Origin: an uncultured Parvibacter sp.
GTDB lineage: Bacteria > Actinomycetota > Coriobacteriia > Coriobacteriales > Eggerthellaceae
NCBI GenBank assembly: GCA_910587945.1
Contig: CAJUNI010000064.1
Location: 1 to 12,621, forward strand
Direction of reading: 5' to 3'
DNA: 12,621 nucleotides
The position numbers were made by a program, and so were the translations under genes. Positions 1 through 6,768 of this stretch are shown one piece after another (within the stretch, counting starts at the first letter, position 1; every line of letters starts with the position of its first letter). Below the pieces are notes generated by a model that saw nothing but the letters and a program-made list of their open reading frames with translations, was not told the origin of the DNA and made no database searches.

Positions 1-1
1 A

Positions 2-268
2 GCGGGGATTGAACGCTTTGGCGAGATTGAGCTTAAGAAGGAACACGTCTCTACGCTCAAGAACGCCGTGATTGAAGCGCTGAATCGACTGGGAGGCTCA
101 CCCGAAGAGTCTTCCAATGAGAAAGAAGCTGCTTCCTTTGCGGCGTTTGAGCCACGAAGTGTGACTGCAATGGATCCGGGGGCATGGATGGAAGAGTTCC
201 TCTGCCTCCTGGATGAAATCCAATGCGAACCATCAGTCTATGCCATGGGGAGGAGAGTCACATGCTAG
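2..268 (+). CDS. hycH: HycH/HyfJ-family formate hydrogenlyase assembly protein, C-terminal part (5' end outside window)
   Basis: An open frame enters from the left edge and ends at the TAG at 266-268, leaving 88 residues. The fragment starts with a segment reading RFGEIELKKEHVSTLKNA and ends with FLCLLDEIQCEPSVYAMGRR. From memory these match the two conserved blocks of E. coli HycH: YGEI...NHVP...NA, and the tail LLxxLHDI...IYLMVRR. HycH and its paralogue HyfJ are small accessory proteins needed to assemble the hydrogenase of formate hydrogenlyase and are not part of the final enzyme. The linker between the two blocks is longer and more acidic than I recall for E. coli. The gene overlaps hycI by 7 bases, and hycG-hycH-hycI is also the order in the E. 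coli hyc operon, so the hydrogenase subunit genes should lie immediately to the left. The family call rests on a short fragment plus context. Confidence 0.8.
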   Translation, partial: AGIERFGEIELKKEHVSTLKNAVIEALNRLGGSPEESSNEKEAASFAAFEPRSVTAMDPGAWMEEFLCLLDEIQCEPSVYAMGRRVTC

Positions 269-774
269 ACCAGGAGGCTGGCGACATTATTGCGGCAACA
301 GAAGCGGCTGACCGTGGACAAAACATAGTGTTTTGTGTCGGCAGTGTATTGCGGGGCGATGATGCCGCGGGCCCCCTTCTTGCGAAGCGCTTGGAAGACG
401 AACCTATTTCTGGCTGGCTGGCGGTTGACGGAGGACAAACGCCCGAAAACGACTTGGGGTATCTCAGGCGTCTTGCGCCAAAACGGTTGCTGTTGGTGGA
501 TGCCGCTGTCATGGAATTAGAGCCAGGGGCTATACGACGCCTTGCCCCGGAAAACGTGGCTATCCAATCGCTTATTACTACTCACACCCTTCCGATTACC
601 TATTTGCTGGGAGAGCTGGAATCGACGGGCGCCGAGGTAACGTTTCTTGGCATTCAGCCCGCGGGAACTGAATTTTTTGATCCAGTAAGTCCGGCGGTTC
701 GGAAGGCTGTGGAGCGAATTTATCAAACCCTTAAAGAGGGCGCAGATTTTTCTGTATTCCCTTTTGTGGATTAA
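262..774 (+). CDS. hycI: HycI-type hydrogenase maturation protease
   Basis: This is the nickel-dependent endopeptidase that clips the C-terminal tail of the [NiFe]-hydrogenase large subunit (HycE type) after nickel insertion, in the cytoplasm. The 170-residue product has the family core: CVGSVLRGDDAAGP (25-38), LLLVDAAVM (76-84), TTHTLP (106-111), then the FLGIQP motif. Asp34, Asp80 and His108 line up with the nickel-binding Asp16, Asp62 and His90 of E. coli HycI. VDGGQTPEND also matches the HycI subgroup rather than HyaD/HybD. The ATG at 262 is preferred over the in-frame ATG at 223, because GGAGGAG at 249-255 sits 6 bases ahead of it and the longer form would run far into hycH. The N-terminus is about 18 residues longer than E. 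coli HycI. The stop at 772-774 abuts an ATG at 775. Presence of HycI implies a HycE-like hydrogenase nearby. Confidence 0.93.
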   Translation: MLDQEAGDIIAATEAADRGQNIVFCVGSVLRGDDAAGPLLAKRLEDEPISGWLAVDGGQTPENDLGYLRRLAPKRLLLVDAAVMELEPGAIRRLAPENVAIQSLITTHTLPITYLLGELESTGAEVTFLGIQPAGTEFFDPVSPAVRKAVERIYQTLKEGADFSVFPFVD

Positions 775-792
775 ATGGAAGGACGAAATTCG

Positions 793-1623
793 ATGTCTAT
801 CGAAAAAGAGGATCTTGCAGTGGTGAGCCCCGATGCTTTGGCTCCGGCAGCTACTGAGGCTAAAGCCGAGACAGTTGGTATTACCAAAGCTTCTATGGGG
901 GCGGCAAAATGCTTTGTGGCTGCCATGCTTGCTGGTGCATTCATTGGCTTTGGTGGTATGTATTTCTGCACATTTCTTGGGGATCCCACGATGCCTTTCG
1001 CGGTCCAGCGCATGGTCGGTGGTATCTGCTTCTGCTTAGGACTAACACTGGTTCTGTGCTGCGGTGCTGAACTGTTTACGGGCAACGTACTTATGATTTG
1101 CGCGAAAAGCTCAGGAAAGATTTCCTGGAAGGGGCTCTTTCGTAACTGGGGCATTGTTTGGGTGGGCAACCTCGTAGGGTCGCTTCTGGCAATGTTCGTT
1201 ATCTATATGACCAATTTGCAAGGCATGAATGGGGGCGCTGTAGGCGCGGCTTTTGTTTCGGTAGCCGCCGGTAAGGTAGCCCTTGAGCCAGCTACGCTGT
1301 TCTTTAAAGCCATCATGTGTAACGTTCTTGTCTGTCTGGCGGTTTGGATCGGTTTTTCCGGCAAGACGATCGTGGACAAGGTCATTGGGCTTCTTTTTCC
1401 TATCTCTGCATTTGTGGCCTGTGGATTTGAGCACTGCGTTGCCAATATGTTCTTCCTGCCGATGGGCTTGGTTTTGAACCTTGGTGGCTTTGGAGCTGCG
1501 GGTGCTATTACTCTCGGTGGGGTGGTTTACAACCTTGTCCTTGCTACGGCCGGTAATATCGTGGGTGGCCTTGTAGTTGGTCTTGCTTATTGGTTTATCT
1601 ACCACAAGAAGCAGGAGAAGTAG
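793..1623 (+). CDS. focA: FocA-type formate/nitrite transporter (FNT family formate channel)
   Basis: This integral membrane protein of the FNT family forms a pentameric channel for formate/formic acid. The 276-residue product has a polar N-terminal tail of about 30 residues, then six hydrophobic segments. FNT signatures include ELFTGNVLMICAKSSGKISW, NWGIVWVGNLVGS, CNVLVCLAVWIGFSGKT and GFEHCVANMFFLPMGL. His214 in GFEHC corresponds to the pore histidine His209 of E. coli FocA, and the Asn of CNVLVCLAVW matches its conserved pore asparagine. Similarity in these blocks is closer to FocA than to NirC or the hydrosulfide channel HSC. An in-frame ATG at 775 directly follows the hycI stop, but GGAAGGA at 777-783 lies between the two ATGs, 9 bases before the one at 793, so I chose 793. 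Lying between hycI and fdhD, it most likely serves formate uptake or export for formate hydrogenlyase. Confidence 0.93.
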   Translation: MSIEKEDLAVVSPDALAPAATEAKAETVGITKASMGAAKCFVAAMLAGAFIGFGGMYFCTFLGDPTMPFAVQRMVGGICFCLGLTLVLCCGAELFTGNVLMICAKSSGKISWKGLFRNWGIVWVGNLVGSLLAMFVIYMTNLQGMNGGAVGAAFVSVAAGKVALEPATLFFKAIMCNVLVCLAVWIGFSGKTIVDKVIGLLFPISAFVACGFEHCVANMFFLPMGLVLNLGGFGAAGAITLGGVVYNLVLATAGNIVGGLVVGLAYWFIYHKKQEK

Positions 1624-1630
1624 GCTTCCC

Positions 1631-2452
1631 ATGGATGTGGTCGATCGCTATCAAGAAGACGAGATGGTTCAAGATTATTCTGGCCTATTGATTCATGCGC
1701 AGGGTCAGTCTGAAACAGTATCGCGAGCTGTCCTTCTTGAACATCGCTTGGAAATTGTCATCAATACTGTTCCTACTATGAGGGTGATTTGCACTCCCGA
1801 TCATTTGGTCGATTTGATTATCGGTCGTCTTTTCACCGAGGGTATTATTCATGGCGTTCAGGATGTGGAACGCATCTATTTGTGTGATCAAGGTACCCGC
1901 GCTTCGGTCATGCTGAGTTCTCGAAGTGCAGATTTCACTCGTACTTCACTGGAACAAGTGCCGAGTTGTTGCACGGGTAATCGTACGTACAATAGTTATT
2001 TTTCTACCAACGATCGTCCGCAGAATGTTGTTCCTATTGCTTGGGATCGCCAATGGATTTTTACGGCTGCGCAAGCTTTTGCAGAAGATTCTCCGCTACA
2101 TAAAACGACAACGGGAACCCACAGCTGCTATTTGCTTCGTGACGGAGAGCTACTGCTGTGTTGTGAGGATCTTGGCCGGCACAATGCCTTCGACAAGGTG
2201 ATAGGCGCAGCTCTGCGCTCCGGTATTGATTTGCGTGAGGTTTTGATTTTCTCAAGCGGACGGCTGCCTGAGGATATGGTGATGAAGGCTATCCGTGCAG
2301 GCATACCTATTCTTGCGACGAAAGCGGTACCGACTGATGAAACCATCCGATTGGCTCGGGAATTTGATTTGACCCTTGTGTGCCAAGCGCGTCCCGATTC
2401 AGCAGTGATTTACAACGACCCCATTTCGAAAGGAAGCGTCTATGGAGAATAG
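1631..2452 (+). CDS. fdhD: FdhD formate dehydrogenase accessory sulfurtransferase
   Basis: FdhD passes sulfur from a cysteine desulfurase to the bis-MGD cofactor, which activates formate dehydrogenase. The 273-residue product has the N-terminal region with the DHLVDLIIGRLFTEGII motif. It also has the CCEDLGRHNAFDKVIGAAL block and SSGRLPEDMVMKAIRAGIP, followed by ILATKAVPT, all typical of FdhD. The sulfur-carrier loop is unusual: where E. coli has two cysteines in a CxxC motif (Cys121 and Cys124), this protein reads SCCTGN, with adjacent Cys113 and Cys114. The start at 1631 has AGGAG at 1613-1617, 13 bases away, which is a little far. ATG 1664 and a start inside focA at 1577 are alternatives, the latter unlikely. 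It follows focA by 7 bases and overlaps the carbonic anhydrase gene by 11. Its presence implies a molybdenum- or tungsten-dependent formate dehydrogenase encoded nearby. Confidence 0.92.
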   Translation: MDVVDRYQEDEMVQDYSGLLIHAQGQSETVSRAVLLEHRLEIVINTVPTMRVICTPDHLVDLIIGRLFTEGIIHGVQDVERIYLCDQGTRASVMLSSRSADFTRTSLEQVPSCCTGNRTYNSYFSTNDRPQNVVPIAWDRQWIFTAAQAFAEDSPLHKTTTGTHSCYLLRDGELLLCCEDLGRHNAFDKVIGAALRSGIDLREVLIFSSGRLPEDMVMKAIRAGIPILATKAVPTDETIRLAREFDLTLVCQARPDSAVIYNDPISKGSVYGE

Positions 2453-3020
2453 CGCTGCACTTGAAGCTCTCAATCGCCTGATGATTGGTAATAATGAATA
2501 TCTCAAAGCTAAGCATGGTATGGGCGAGGTTTCATCAGACCTTCGAGATCGACTTGCTCAAGAAGGTCAAAACCCTTATGCCGTAATTATCACGTGTTCT
2601 GATTCTCGCGTTGTACCTGAACACATCTTTAGTTGTGGCTTAGGCGAAGTGTTTGTAATTCGAGTGGCTGGCAATGTGGTAGGTTCAACGCAAATTGCCA
2701 GTGCTGCCTACGCGGTAAGTCATTTAGGGGTCCCTCTGGTAATGGTGCTCGGTCATAGTGATTGTGGCGCAGTGGGAGCAGCCCTGGACCATTGTGACGA
2801 TGAAGCCTTACAGCCATTGATTGCGCCTATTTGTGATGCTATTGGGCAAGAGACGGATCCGCTCCGTGCCTGTCTGCTAAATGTGGAATCTTCTGTGGGG
2901 GCCTTGCGAGCGGATTCAGTCTTGGGCCCTGCAGAGCAAGCGGGGGCTATAATGATTCAAGGAGCTATCTATGATCTGGCAACGGGGCGTGTGAGCCTCG
3001 ATGCAACCCTTGAGGCGTAA
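2442..3020 (+). CDS. Beta-class carbonic anhydrase
   Basis: This is a cytoplasmic zinc enzyme interconverting CO2 and bicarbonate. The 192-residue protein carries all family zinc ligands and catalytic residues: Cys52, Asp54 and Arg56 in TCSDSRVVPE, and His105 and Cys108 in LGHSDCGAVGAA. RVAGNVV (74-80) and a C-terminal GAIYDLATGRV strand are also typical. The length fits the compact bacterial beta class. The ATG at 2442 lies inside the end of fdhD (11-base overlap) and has AAAGGAA at about 2429-2435, so translation is probably coupled to fdhD. In a formate-oxidising operon the likely job is to hydrate the CO2 released by formate dehydrogenase, or to supply CO2 if the enzyme runs in reverse; this role is inferred from position only. 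The next feature, 30 bases after the stop, is the tRNA-Sec gene. Confidence 0.93.
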   Translation: MENSAALEALNRLMIGNNEYLKAKHGMGEVSSDLRDRLAQEGQNPYAVIITCSDSRVVPEHIFSCGLGEVFVIRVAGNVVGSTQIASAAYAVSHLGVPLVMVLGHSDCGAVGAALDHCDDEALQPLIAPICDAIGQETDPLRACLLNVESSVGALRADSVLGPAEQAGAIMIQGAIYDLATGRVSLDATLEA

Positions 3021-3050
3021 CACGTGTATTCTGCCTATTAGGTAATCTAT

Positions 3051-3147
3051 GGAGATGAATGGGTCCTGGTGGGCCCCGCGGCCTTCAAAGCCGTTGTGAG
3101 GCGCGCAGAACGTCTCGGGTGTGTTCGATTCGCACGCATCTCCGCCA
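3051..3147 (+). tRNA. selC: tRNA-Sec (anticodon TCA)
   Basis: This is the selenocysteine tRNA, which reads UGA at SECIS-marked codons. All parts fold by eye. Acceptor GGAGATG (3051-3057) pairs with CATCTCC (3137-3143). A six-base-pair D stem 3061-3066/3071-3076 closes a four-base loop. The anticodon stem 3078-3082/3090-3094 has loop CTTCAAA with TCA at 3085-3087. A long variable arm pairs 3098-3103 with 3111-3116. The T stem 3119-3123/3131-3135 has loop TTCGATT. The discriminator is G and CCA is encoded at 3145-3147. A long D stem with a tight loop, a long variable arm and a UCA anticodon are diagnostic of bacterial tRNA-Sec. One oddity: the eighth acceptor pair would be A3058 against G3136, a mismatch. 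It sits 30 bases after the carbonic anhydrase stop with no obvious promoter of its own, so co-transcription is likely. Confidence 0.96.
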
Positions 3148-3155
3148 AAAAATCT

Positions 3156-3184
3156 ACGAGCCGACCTGTGGGTCGGCTCGTTTT
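3156..3184. terminator. Hairpin terminator between selC and selB, probably bidirectional
   Basis: An 11-base-pair perfect stem (3156-3166 with 3171-3181) closes a four-base loop TGTG. On the plus strand it runs into TTTT at 3181-3184 and would end the hyc-focA-fdhD-selC transcript right after the tRNA CCA. On the minus strand the stem is followed, after three bases, by a run of six T (complement of 3147-3152), so it could also end the selAB transcript arriving from the right. No other hairpin was seen between the selB stop and this one. Confidence 0.88.
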
Positions 3185-3296
3185 GTATGACGTGGGATTG
3201 TGTGCTCAAGGGTGCGCTTTGCTGATGTCTTGCGTTGGTAGGGCCTGTTGTGGGAGTTGAGGTGTGGACGATAAGAACCCTGCAGGGACGACTGGA

Positions 3297-5225
3297 TTAG
3301 CGCTCGGAGAGTTTGCGCAGGTCACCATCGCGATAGGTGAGTCCCTCAAGATCAAGGCGCTCGAGGATGGGCATGGCATATTTGCGACTTACGCCAAGAG
3401 CATCACGGAGTTCGGCGGCGGTAGCGGGACCATGGGTGGTGATATAGGAGCGGATAGCCTCGCGACAACGCTCTGCGGTGGCAGCATCAATGAAGCGCTC
3501 GGAATCAAGACGGAGCGCCCGTCCCTCTCGTTCGAGGGCTTGAGCCGCTTTGCGAGCTTGGGGAAGCGTTACGCCGGATTGCTCGCAGTACTCTGTGAGC
3601 GTGGGTGCGGCCGCACCTCCTTGTATCAAAGCTGACTCGAGTTGGTTGGCTGCTTGGGCCTCGGCTTGGCGGGCGCCGGCTCCAGCGGAAGGATGGCTTA
3701 CTTCACCATTATCAAGGCGCGTAATCAGCTTGCGCTCTTCCATTGCCGAAATCAGAGCATCGAGCAACACGGGGGTTGCCTGAGGTAGGGCAGCTTGGCG
3801 GAGTTGTTCTTTGGCCATCCCAGTAGCTTGGGGTTGCGTGCTGTGGAAGGTAATGAGTGCCCGTTCGAGGCTTTGCAGAATCCGTTGTAGTTGTGCTGGT
3901 TTGCAATAGAGGGGCTCTTTGCTCGGGAGACTAAGGAGCTGCTTGGCGTTGAGGAATTGATCAAGAGTAGCGGTGACTTGGGTCTGATCGAGTCCGGTAC
4001 CATGGACTATTTCAGTAAGAGTTTGGGGCAAGCTAATGGCGTCAAAGTAGGTATCCAGAATAGTACCAGTGTCGCCATCAACCAGAGCATCTAAGAGGAG
4101 CCGCTCATGGTTGTTGAGGTTAGTGCGACGCCGCGGATGGGCTGCCAGAATCACTCCGCCTCCGATGACATGAGTAGGTGAATAGGAGCGAATAATATAG
4201 TGATCTCCATAGGCGAGAGGTAAGGGTTCTTCAAGACGGAGCTGTACGAGGGAGGACCCTTGGGGCGAAAGCGATTCAACGCCATCCATGAGTAGCAAGC
4301 GACCAAGCACCTCTCGCGTACCATGGGCAACATGAACTCGGCTTCCACTTTTGAGTGGTTTGCCTAGATTGAGTGGATCAAGAAAGGTAAAGGTAGCATC
4401 GGCGCGATCGGTGCTTTGCTGATCATCGCTACCAGAAAGAAAATCGCCGGGGCGTACATCTTCGGTCGAAAGACCCGCAAGACTCACGGCTACGCGGTTT
4501 CCCGATGCTGCTTCTGATACGTCATGGCCATGCATTTGAATACTGCGCACGCGCGTGGTTATTCCTTGGGGCAAAACTTTCAGGGAGTCTCCTTCACAGA
4601 GAGTGCCGCTCCAGAGGGTACCGGTTACTACGGTGCCAAATCCTTTGATAGTAAAGACCCGGTCAATAGGCATGCGAACAGGTCCACTCGGCTTGATGTG
4701 AGCTGCGGTGTCTACAGCACTGTCTAAGGCTGCACGAAGGGCGTCGAGGCCTTCGCCTGTACGGCTTGATACGCCAATGATAGGAGCTCCTTCAAAGGGC
4801 GTTCCCGCAAGGAACTGGGCGATTTCCTCTTTGATGAGCTCTTGCCATTCGTCATCAACCAAGTCCACTTTTGTGAGTGCGACCACGCAGGTCCGCACCC
4901 CCAGCAGTTCAAGCACGGCCAGATGCTCAATGGTCTGGGGCATGATGCCATCGTCGGCTGCTATAACCATCAGCGCAACATCAACACCGCTGGCTCCTGC
5001 CACCATGGAGCGCAGAAAGCGTTCATGACCGGGTACATCCACCACGCCTAAAGAGCGTCCACTGGACAGCTCTAATTGAGCAAAGCCGAGCTCGATGGTA
5101 ATGCCTCGTCGCTTCTCTTCTGCAAGGCGATCGGGATCAGTGCCGGTTAGTGCATGAATGAGGGAAGATTTACCGTGGTCAATATGGCCGGCAGTTCCAA
5201 GGATGAAGGATGGACGCGCGCTCAT
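3297..5225 (-). CDS. selB: Selenocysteine-specific translation elongation factor SelB
   Basis: SelB is an EF-Tu-like GTPase that carries selenocysteyl-tRNA to the ribosome and binds the SECIS hairpin of selenoprotein mRNAs. The 642-residue product opens with the G domain: GHIDHGKSS (13-21), DVPGHERF (63-70) and TKVDL (118-122). Beta-barrel domains follow (for example IKGFGTVVTGTLWSG), and the C-terminal third is a run of winged-helix domains. The last of these, containing GVSRKYAMPILERLD and ending TYRDGDLRKL, corresponds to the SECIS-binding WH4 domain and matches the SRK...LE.D..G.T.R.GD pattern of E. coli SelB as I remember it. Length is normal for the family. The ATG at 5225 has GAAAGG (5235-5240) 9 bases upstream. 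It starts 14 bases after the selA stop, so selA and selB form an operon. It converges on selC. Confidence 0.97.
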   Translation of the reverse strand: MSARPSFILGTAGHIDHGKSSLIHALTGTDPDRLAEEKRRGITIELGFAQLELSSGRSLGVVDVPGHERFLRSMVAGASGVDVALMVIAADDGIMPQTIEHLAVLELLGVRTCVVALTKVDLVDDEWQELIKEEIAQFLAGTPFEGAPIIGVSSRTGEGLDALRAALDSAVDTAAHIKPSGPVRMPIDRVFTIKGFGTVVTGTLWSGTLCEGDSLKVLPQGITTRVRSIQMHGHDVSEAASGNRVAVSLAGLSTEDVRPGDFLSGSDDQQSTDRADATFTFLDPLNLGKPLKSGSRVHVAHGTREVLGRLLLMDGVESLSPQGSSLVQLRLEEPLPLAYGDHYIIRSYSPTHVIGGGVILAAHPRRRTNLNNHERLLLDALVDGDTGTILDTYFDAISLPQTLTEIVHGTGLDQTQVTATLDQFLNAKQLLSLPSKEPLYCKPAQLQRILQSLERALITFHSTQPQATGMAKEQLRQAALPQATPVLLDALISAMEERKLITRLDNGEVSHPSAGAGARQAEAQAANQLESALIQGGAAAPTLTEYCEQSGVTLPQARKAAQALEREGRALRLDSERFIDAATAERCREAIRSYITTHGPATAAELRDALGVSRKYAMPILERLDLEGLTYRDGDLRKLSER

Positions 5226-5239
5226 AGTAGTTCGCCTTT

Positions 5240-6700
5240 CTAGGCTGAGAGGGTCTGGCGCTTGGTGGCATAGGCACGCAAAGCGGCCGCAACTTCATCA
5301 AGCTCTTCATCGCGCAGAGTGCGAGCATCCAGCAAGACAGCATCTTGTTTAATGCGTCCGATGACCGGCACGCTGGATTCCGATACGAGGAAGCGCTCAC
5401 AGGCTTGAGCTTCTCCTTCAGGGAAACCGAGCCGTACCGCAAAGGTAGGAATATCGCACATGGGGAGCGCCCCCCCGCCGGATCGGGCAATTTCGGCCAC
5501 GACTTCAATGGCACATCCTAGCCCCTCGATAGCTTTCAGTTGGTGGGCTAACGCCTGCGCTCGAGCTTCTACGATAGCGACATCTTCCGAAAGCATGCGA
5601 AGCGTGGGGATTTGCGTCAGGGCTTGGGTGGGATTGAGGTAAAGGCGTAGCGTGGTTTCGAGAGCGGCCAGAGTCATTTTGTCCAAGCGAAGCGCGCGAG
5701 CCAAGGGATTCTTCTTAAGACGATCAATCAGATCAGCGCGCCCGGCAATGATTCCGGCTTGAGGACCGCCCAACAGCTTGTCGCCGGAGAACGAAACAAG
5801 ATCAACGCCACCTTTAATGGATTCCGCTACCGTGGGCTCGGCATAGGCACCAAAACAATCTAAGCGAAGAAGGGAGCCAGATCCCTGGTCTTCGTAGACG
5901 AAAGGCGGTAAGGGATCGGAGCTGGATTGGCTTCGTGCCTCATTGACGGAATCGGCAAGAATACGCAGGTCATTCAGGGGGACCGACTCGGTAAATCCAA
6001 TCAAACGATAATTTGAGGGGTGAACCTTGAGTAGCATGGCCGTATCGTCGGTGATGGCTGCCTGGTAGTCTGCGAGATGGGTTTTGTTGGTGGTACCGAC
6101 TTCTACCATGGCGGCATTGGAGAGCGCCATAATGTCGGGAATACGGAAGGATCCTCCAATTTCAACCAACTCGCCACGGGACACGATGGCTTCATGACCT
6201 GCAGCAAACTCGTTCAGCACCATCATTACTGCCGCTGCGTTATTGTTGACGGCAATGGCGGCTTCGGCACCGGTAAGTGAGCAAATGAGTTGCTCCACAT
6301 GGTCATGGCGGCTGCCACGAGATAAGGTGGTGGTGCTGTATTCCAGCGTAGAGTACCCCTTGGCTACTTCGACCACCGCATTCACTGCTTCATCTGCTAA
6401 CGGAGAGCGTCCTAGATTGGTGTGAACAATAACACCAGAGGCGTTTATGGCTCGACGCAGCGAAGGCCGCAGGTGCGAAAGTACGCGAGTGCAGGCATTG
6501 TTAGCAATGACCTGGGGGTCTGGCGTACGAAGCTCTCCCTCTAAAATGGCGTGACGCTGTTCATCGATGGATGCACGGGCGCAGTCGGCAAAAATACTAT
6601 GAGGAAGAAGAGGTTGTAGCGCTTGCATGGTAGGAGTGTTGAGTACCTCTTCTACCGAGGGAAGCTGGCGCAGAAGTTCGCGAGTTTGTTCGGTGGTCAT
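5240..6700 (-). CDS. selA: L-seryl-tRNA(Sec) selenium transferase SelA
   Basis: SelA is a PLP-dependent, decameric cytoplasmic enzyme that converts seryl-tRNA(Sec) to selenocysteyl-tRNA(Sec) using selenophosphate. The 486-residue product has the typical SelA N-terminal domain (RQLPSVEEVLNTP...). It then has INASGVIVHTNLGRSPL, EYSTTTLSRGSRHDHVE, and the PLP-lysine motif SFSGDKLLGGPQAG, in which Lys308 corresponds to Lys295 of the E. coli enzyme. RLDKMTLAALE and the C-terminal VPVIGRIKQDAVLLDARTL segments are also conserved. The ATG at 6700 has GAAGGA at 6706-6711. An extended -10 element lies 55 bases upstream, so selAB can be expressed apart from the ABC transporter genes that precede it on the same strand, although read-through is possible. 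The selenophosphate supplier selD is not in this window. Confidence 0.97.
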   Translation of the reverse strand: MTTEQTRELLRQLPSVEEVLNTPTMQALQPLLPHSIFADCARASIDEQRHAILEGELRTPDPQVIANNACTRVLSHLRPSLRRAINASGVIVHTNLGRSPLADEAVNAVVEVAKGYSTLEYSTTTLSRGSRHDHVEQLICSLTGAEAAIAVNNNAAAVMMVLNEFAAGHEAIVSRGELVEIGGSFRIPDIMALSNAAMVEVGTTNKTHLADYQAAITDDTAMLLKVHPSNYRLIGFTESVPLNDLRILADSVNEARSQSSSDPLPPFVYEDQGSGSLLRLDCFGAYAEPTVAESIKGGVDLVSFSGDKLLGGPQAGIIAGRADLIDRLKKNPLARALRLDKMTLAALETTLRLYLNPTQALTQIPTLRMLSEDVAIVEARAQALAHQLKAIEGLGCAIEVVAEIARSGGGALPMCDIPTFAVRLGFPEGEAQACERFLVSESSVPVIGRIKQDAVLLDARTLRDEELDEVAAALRAYATKRQTLSA

Positions 6701-6754
6701 AGAGATCCTTCGTAAGGGAAAAACCTAGGTTATACAGGGAAAAGTACGGATTTT

Positions 6755-6763
6755 AGTATAGCA
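6755..6763 (-). promoter_or_regulatory. Extended -10 promoter element candidate for selAB
   Basis: On the minus strand this reads TGCTATACT, a perfect extended -10 box (TGnTATAnT). A start of transcription would fall about 6747, leaving a leader of roughly 45 bases before the selA ATG and its GAAGGA ribosome site. No good -35 hexamer lies 16-18 bases upstream (that stretch is the end of the permease gene), which is usual for extended -10 promoters. Confidence 0.5.
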
Positions 6764-6768
6764 GGCAC

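Noticed and set aside
3264..3635. 123-codon open frame on the plus strand
   Set aside because: It lies almost wholly antisense to the conserved C-terminal winged-helix region of selB and has no family resemblance.
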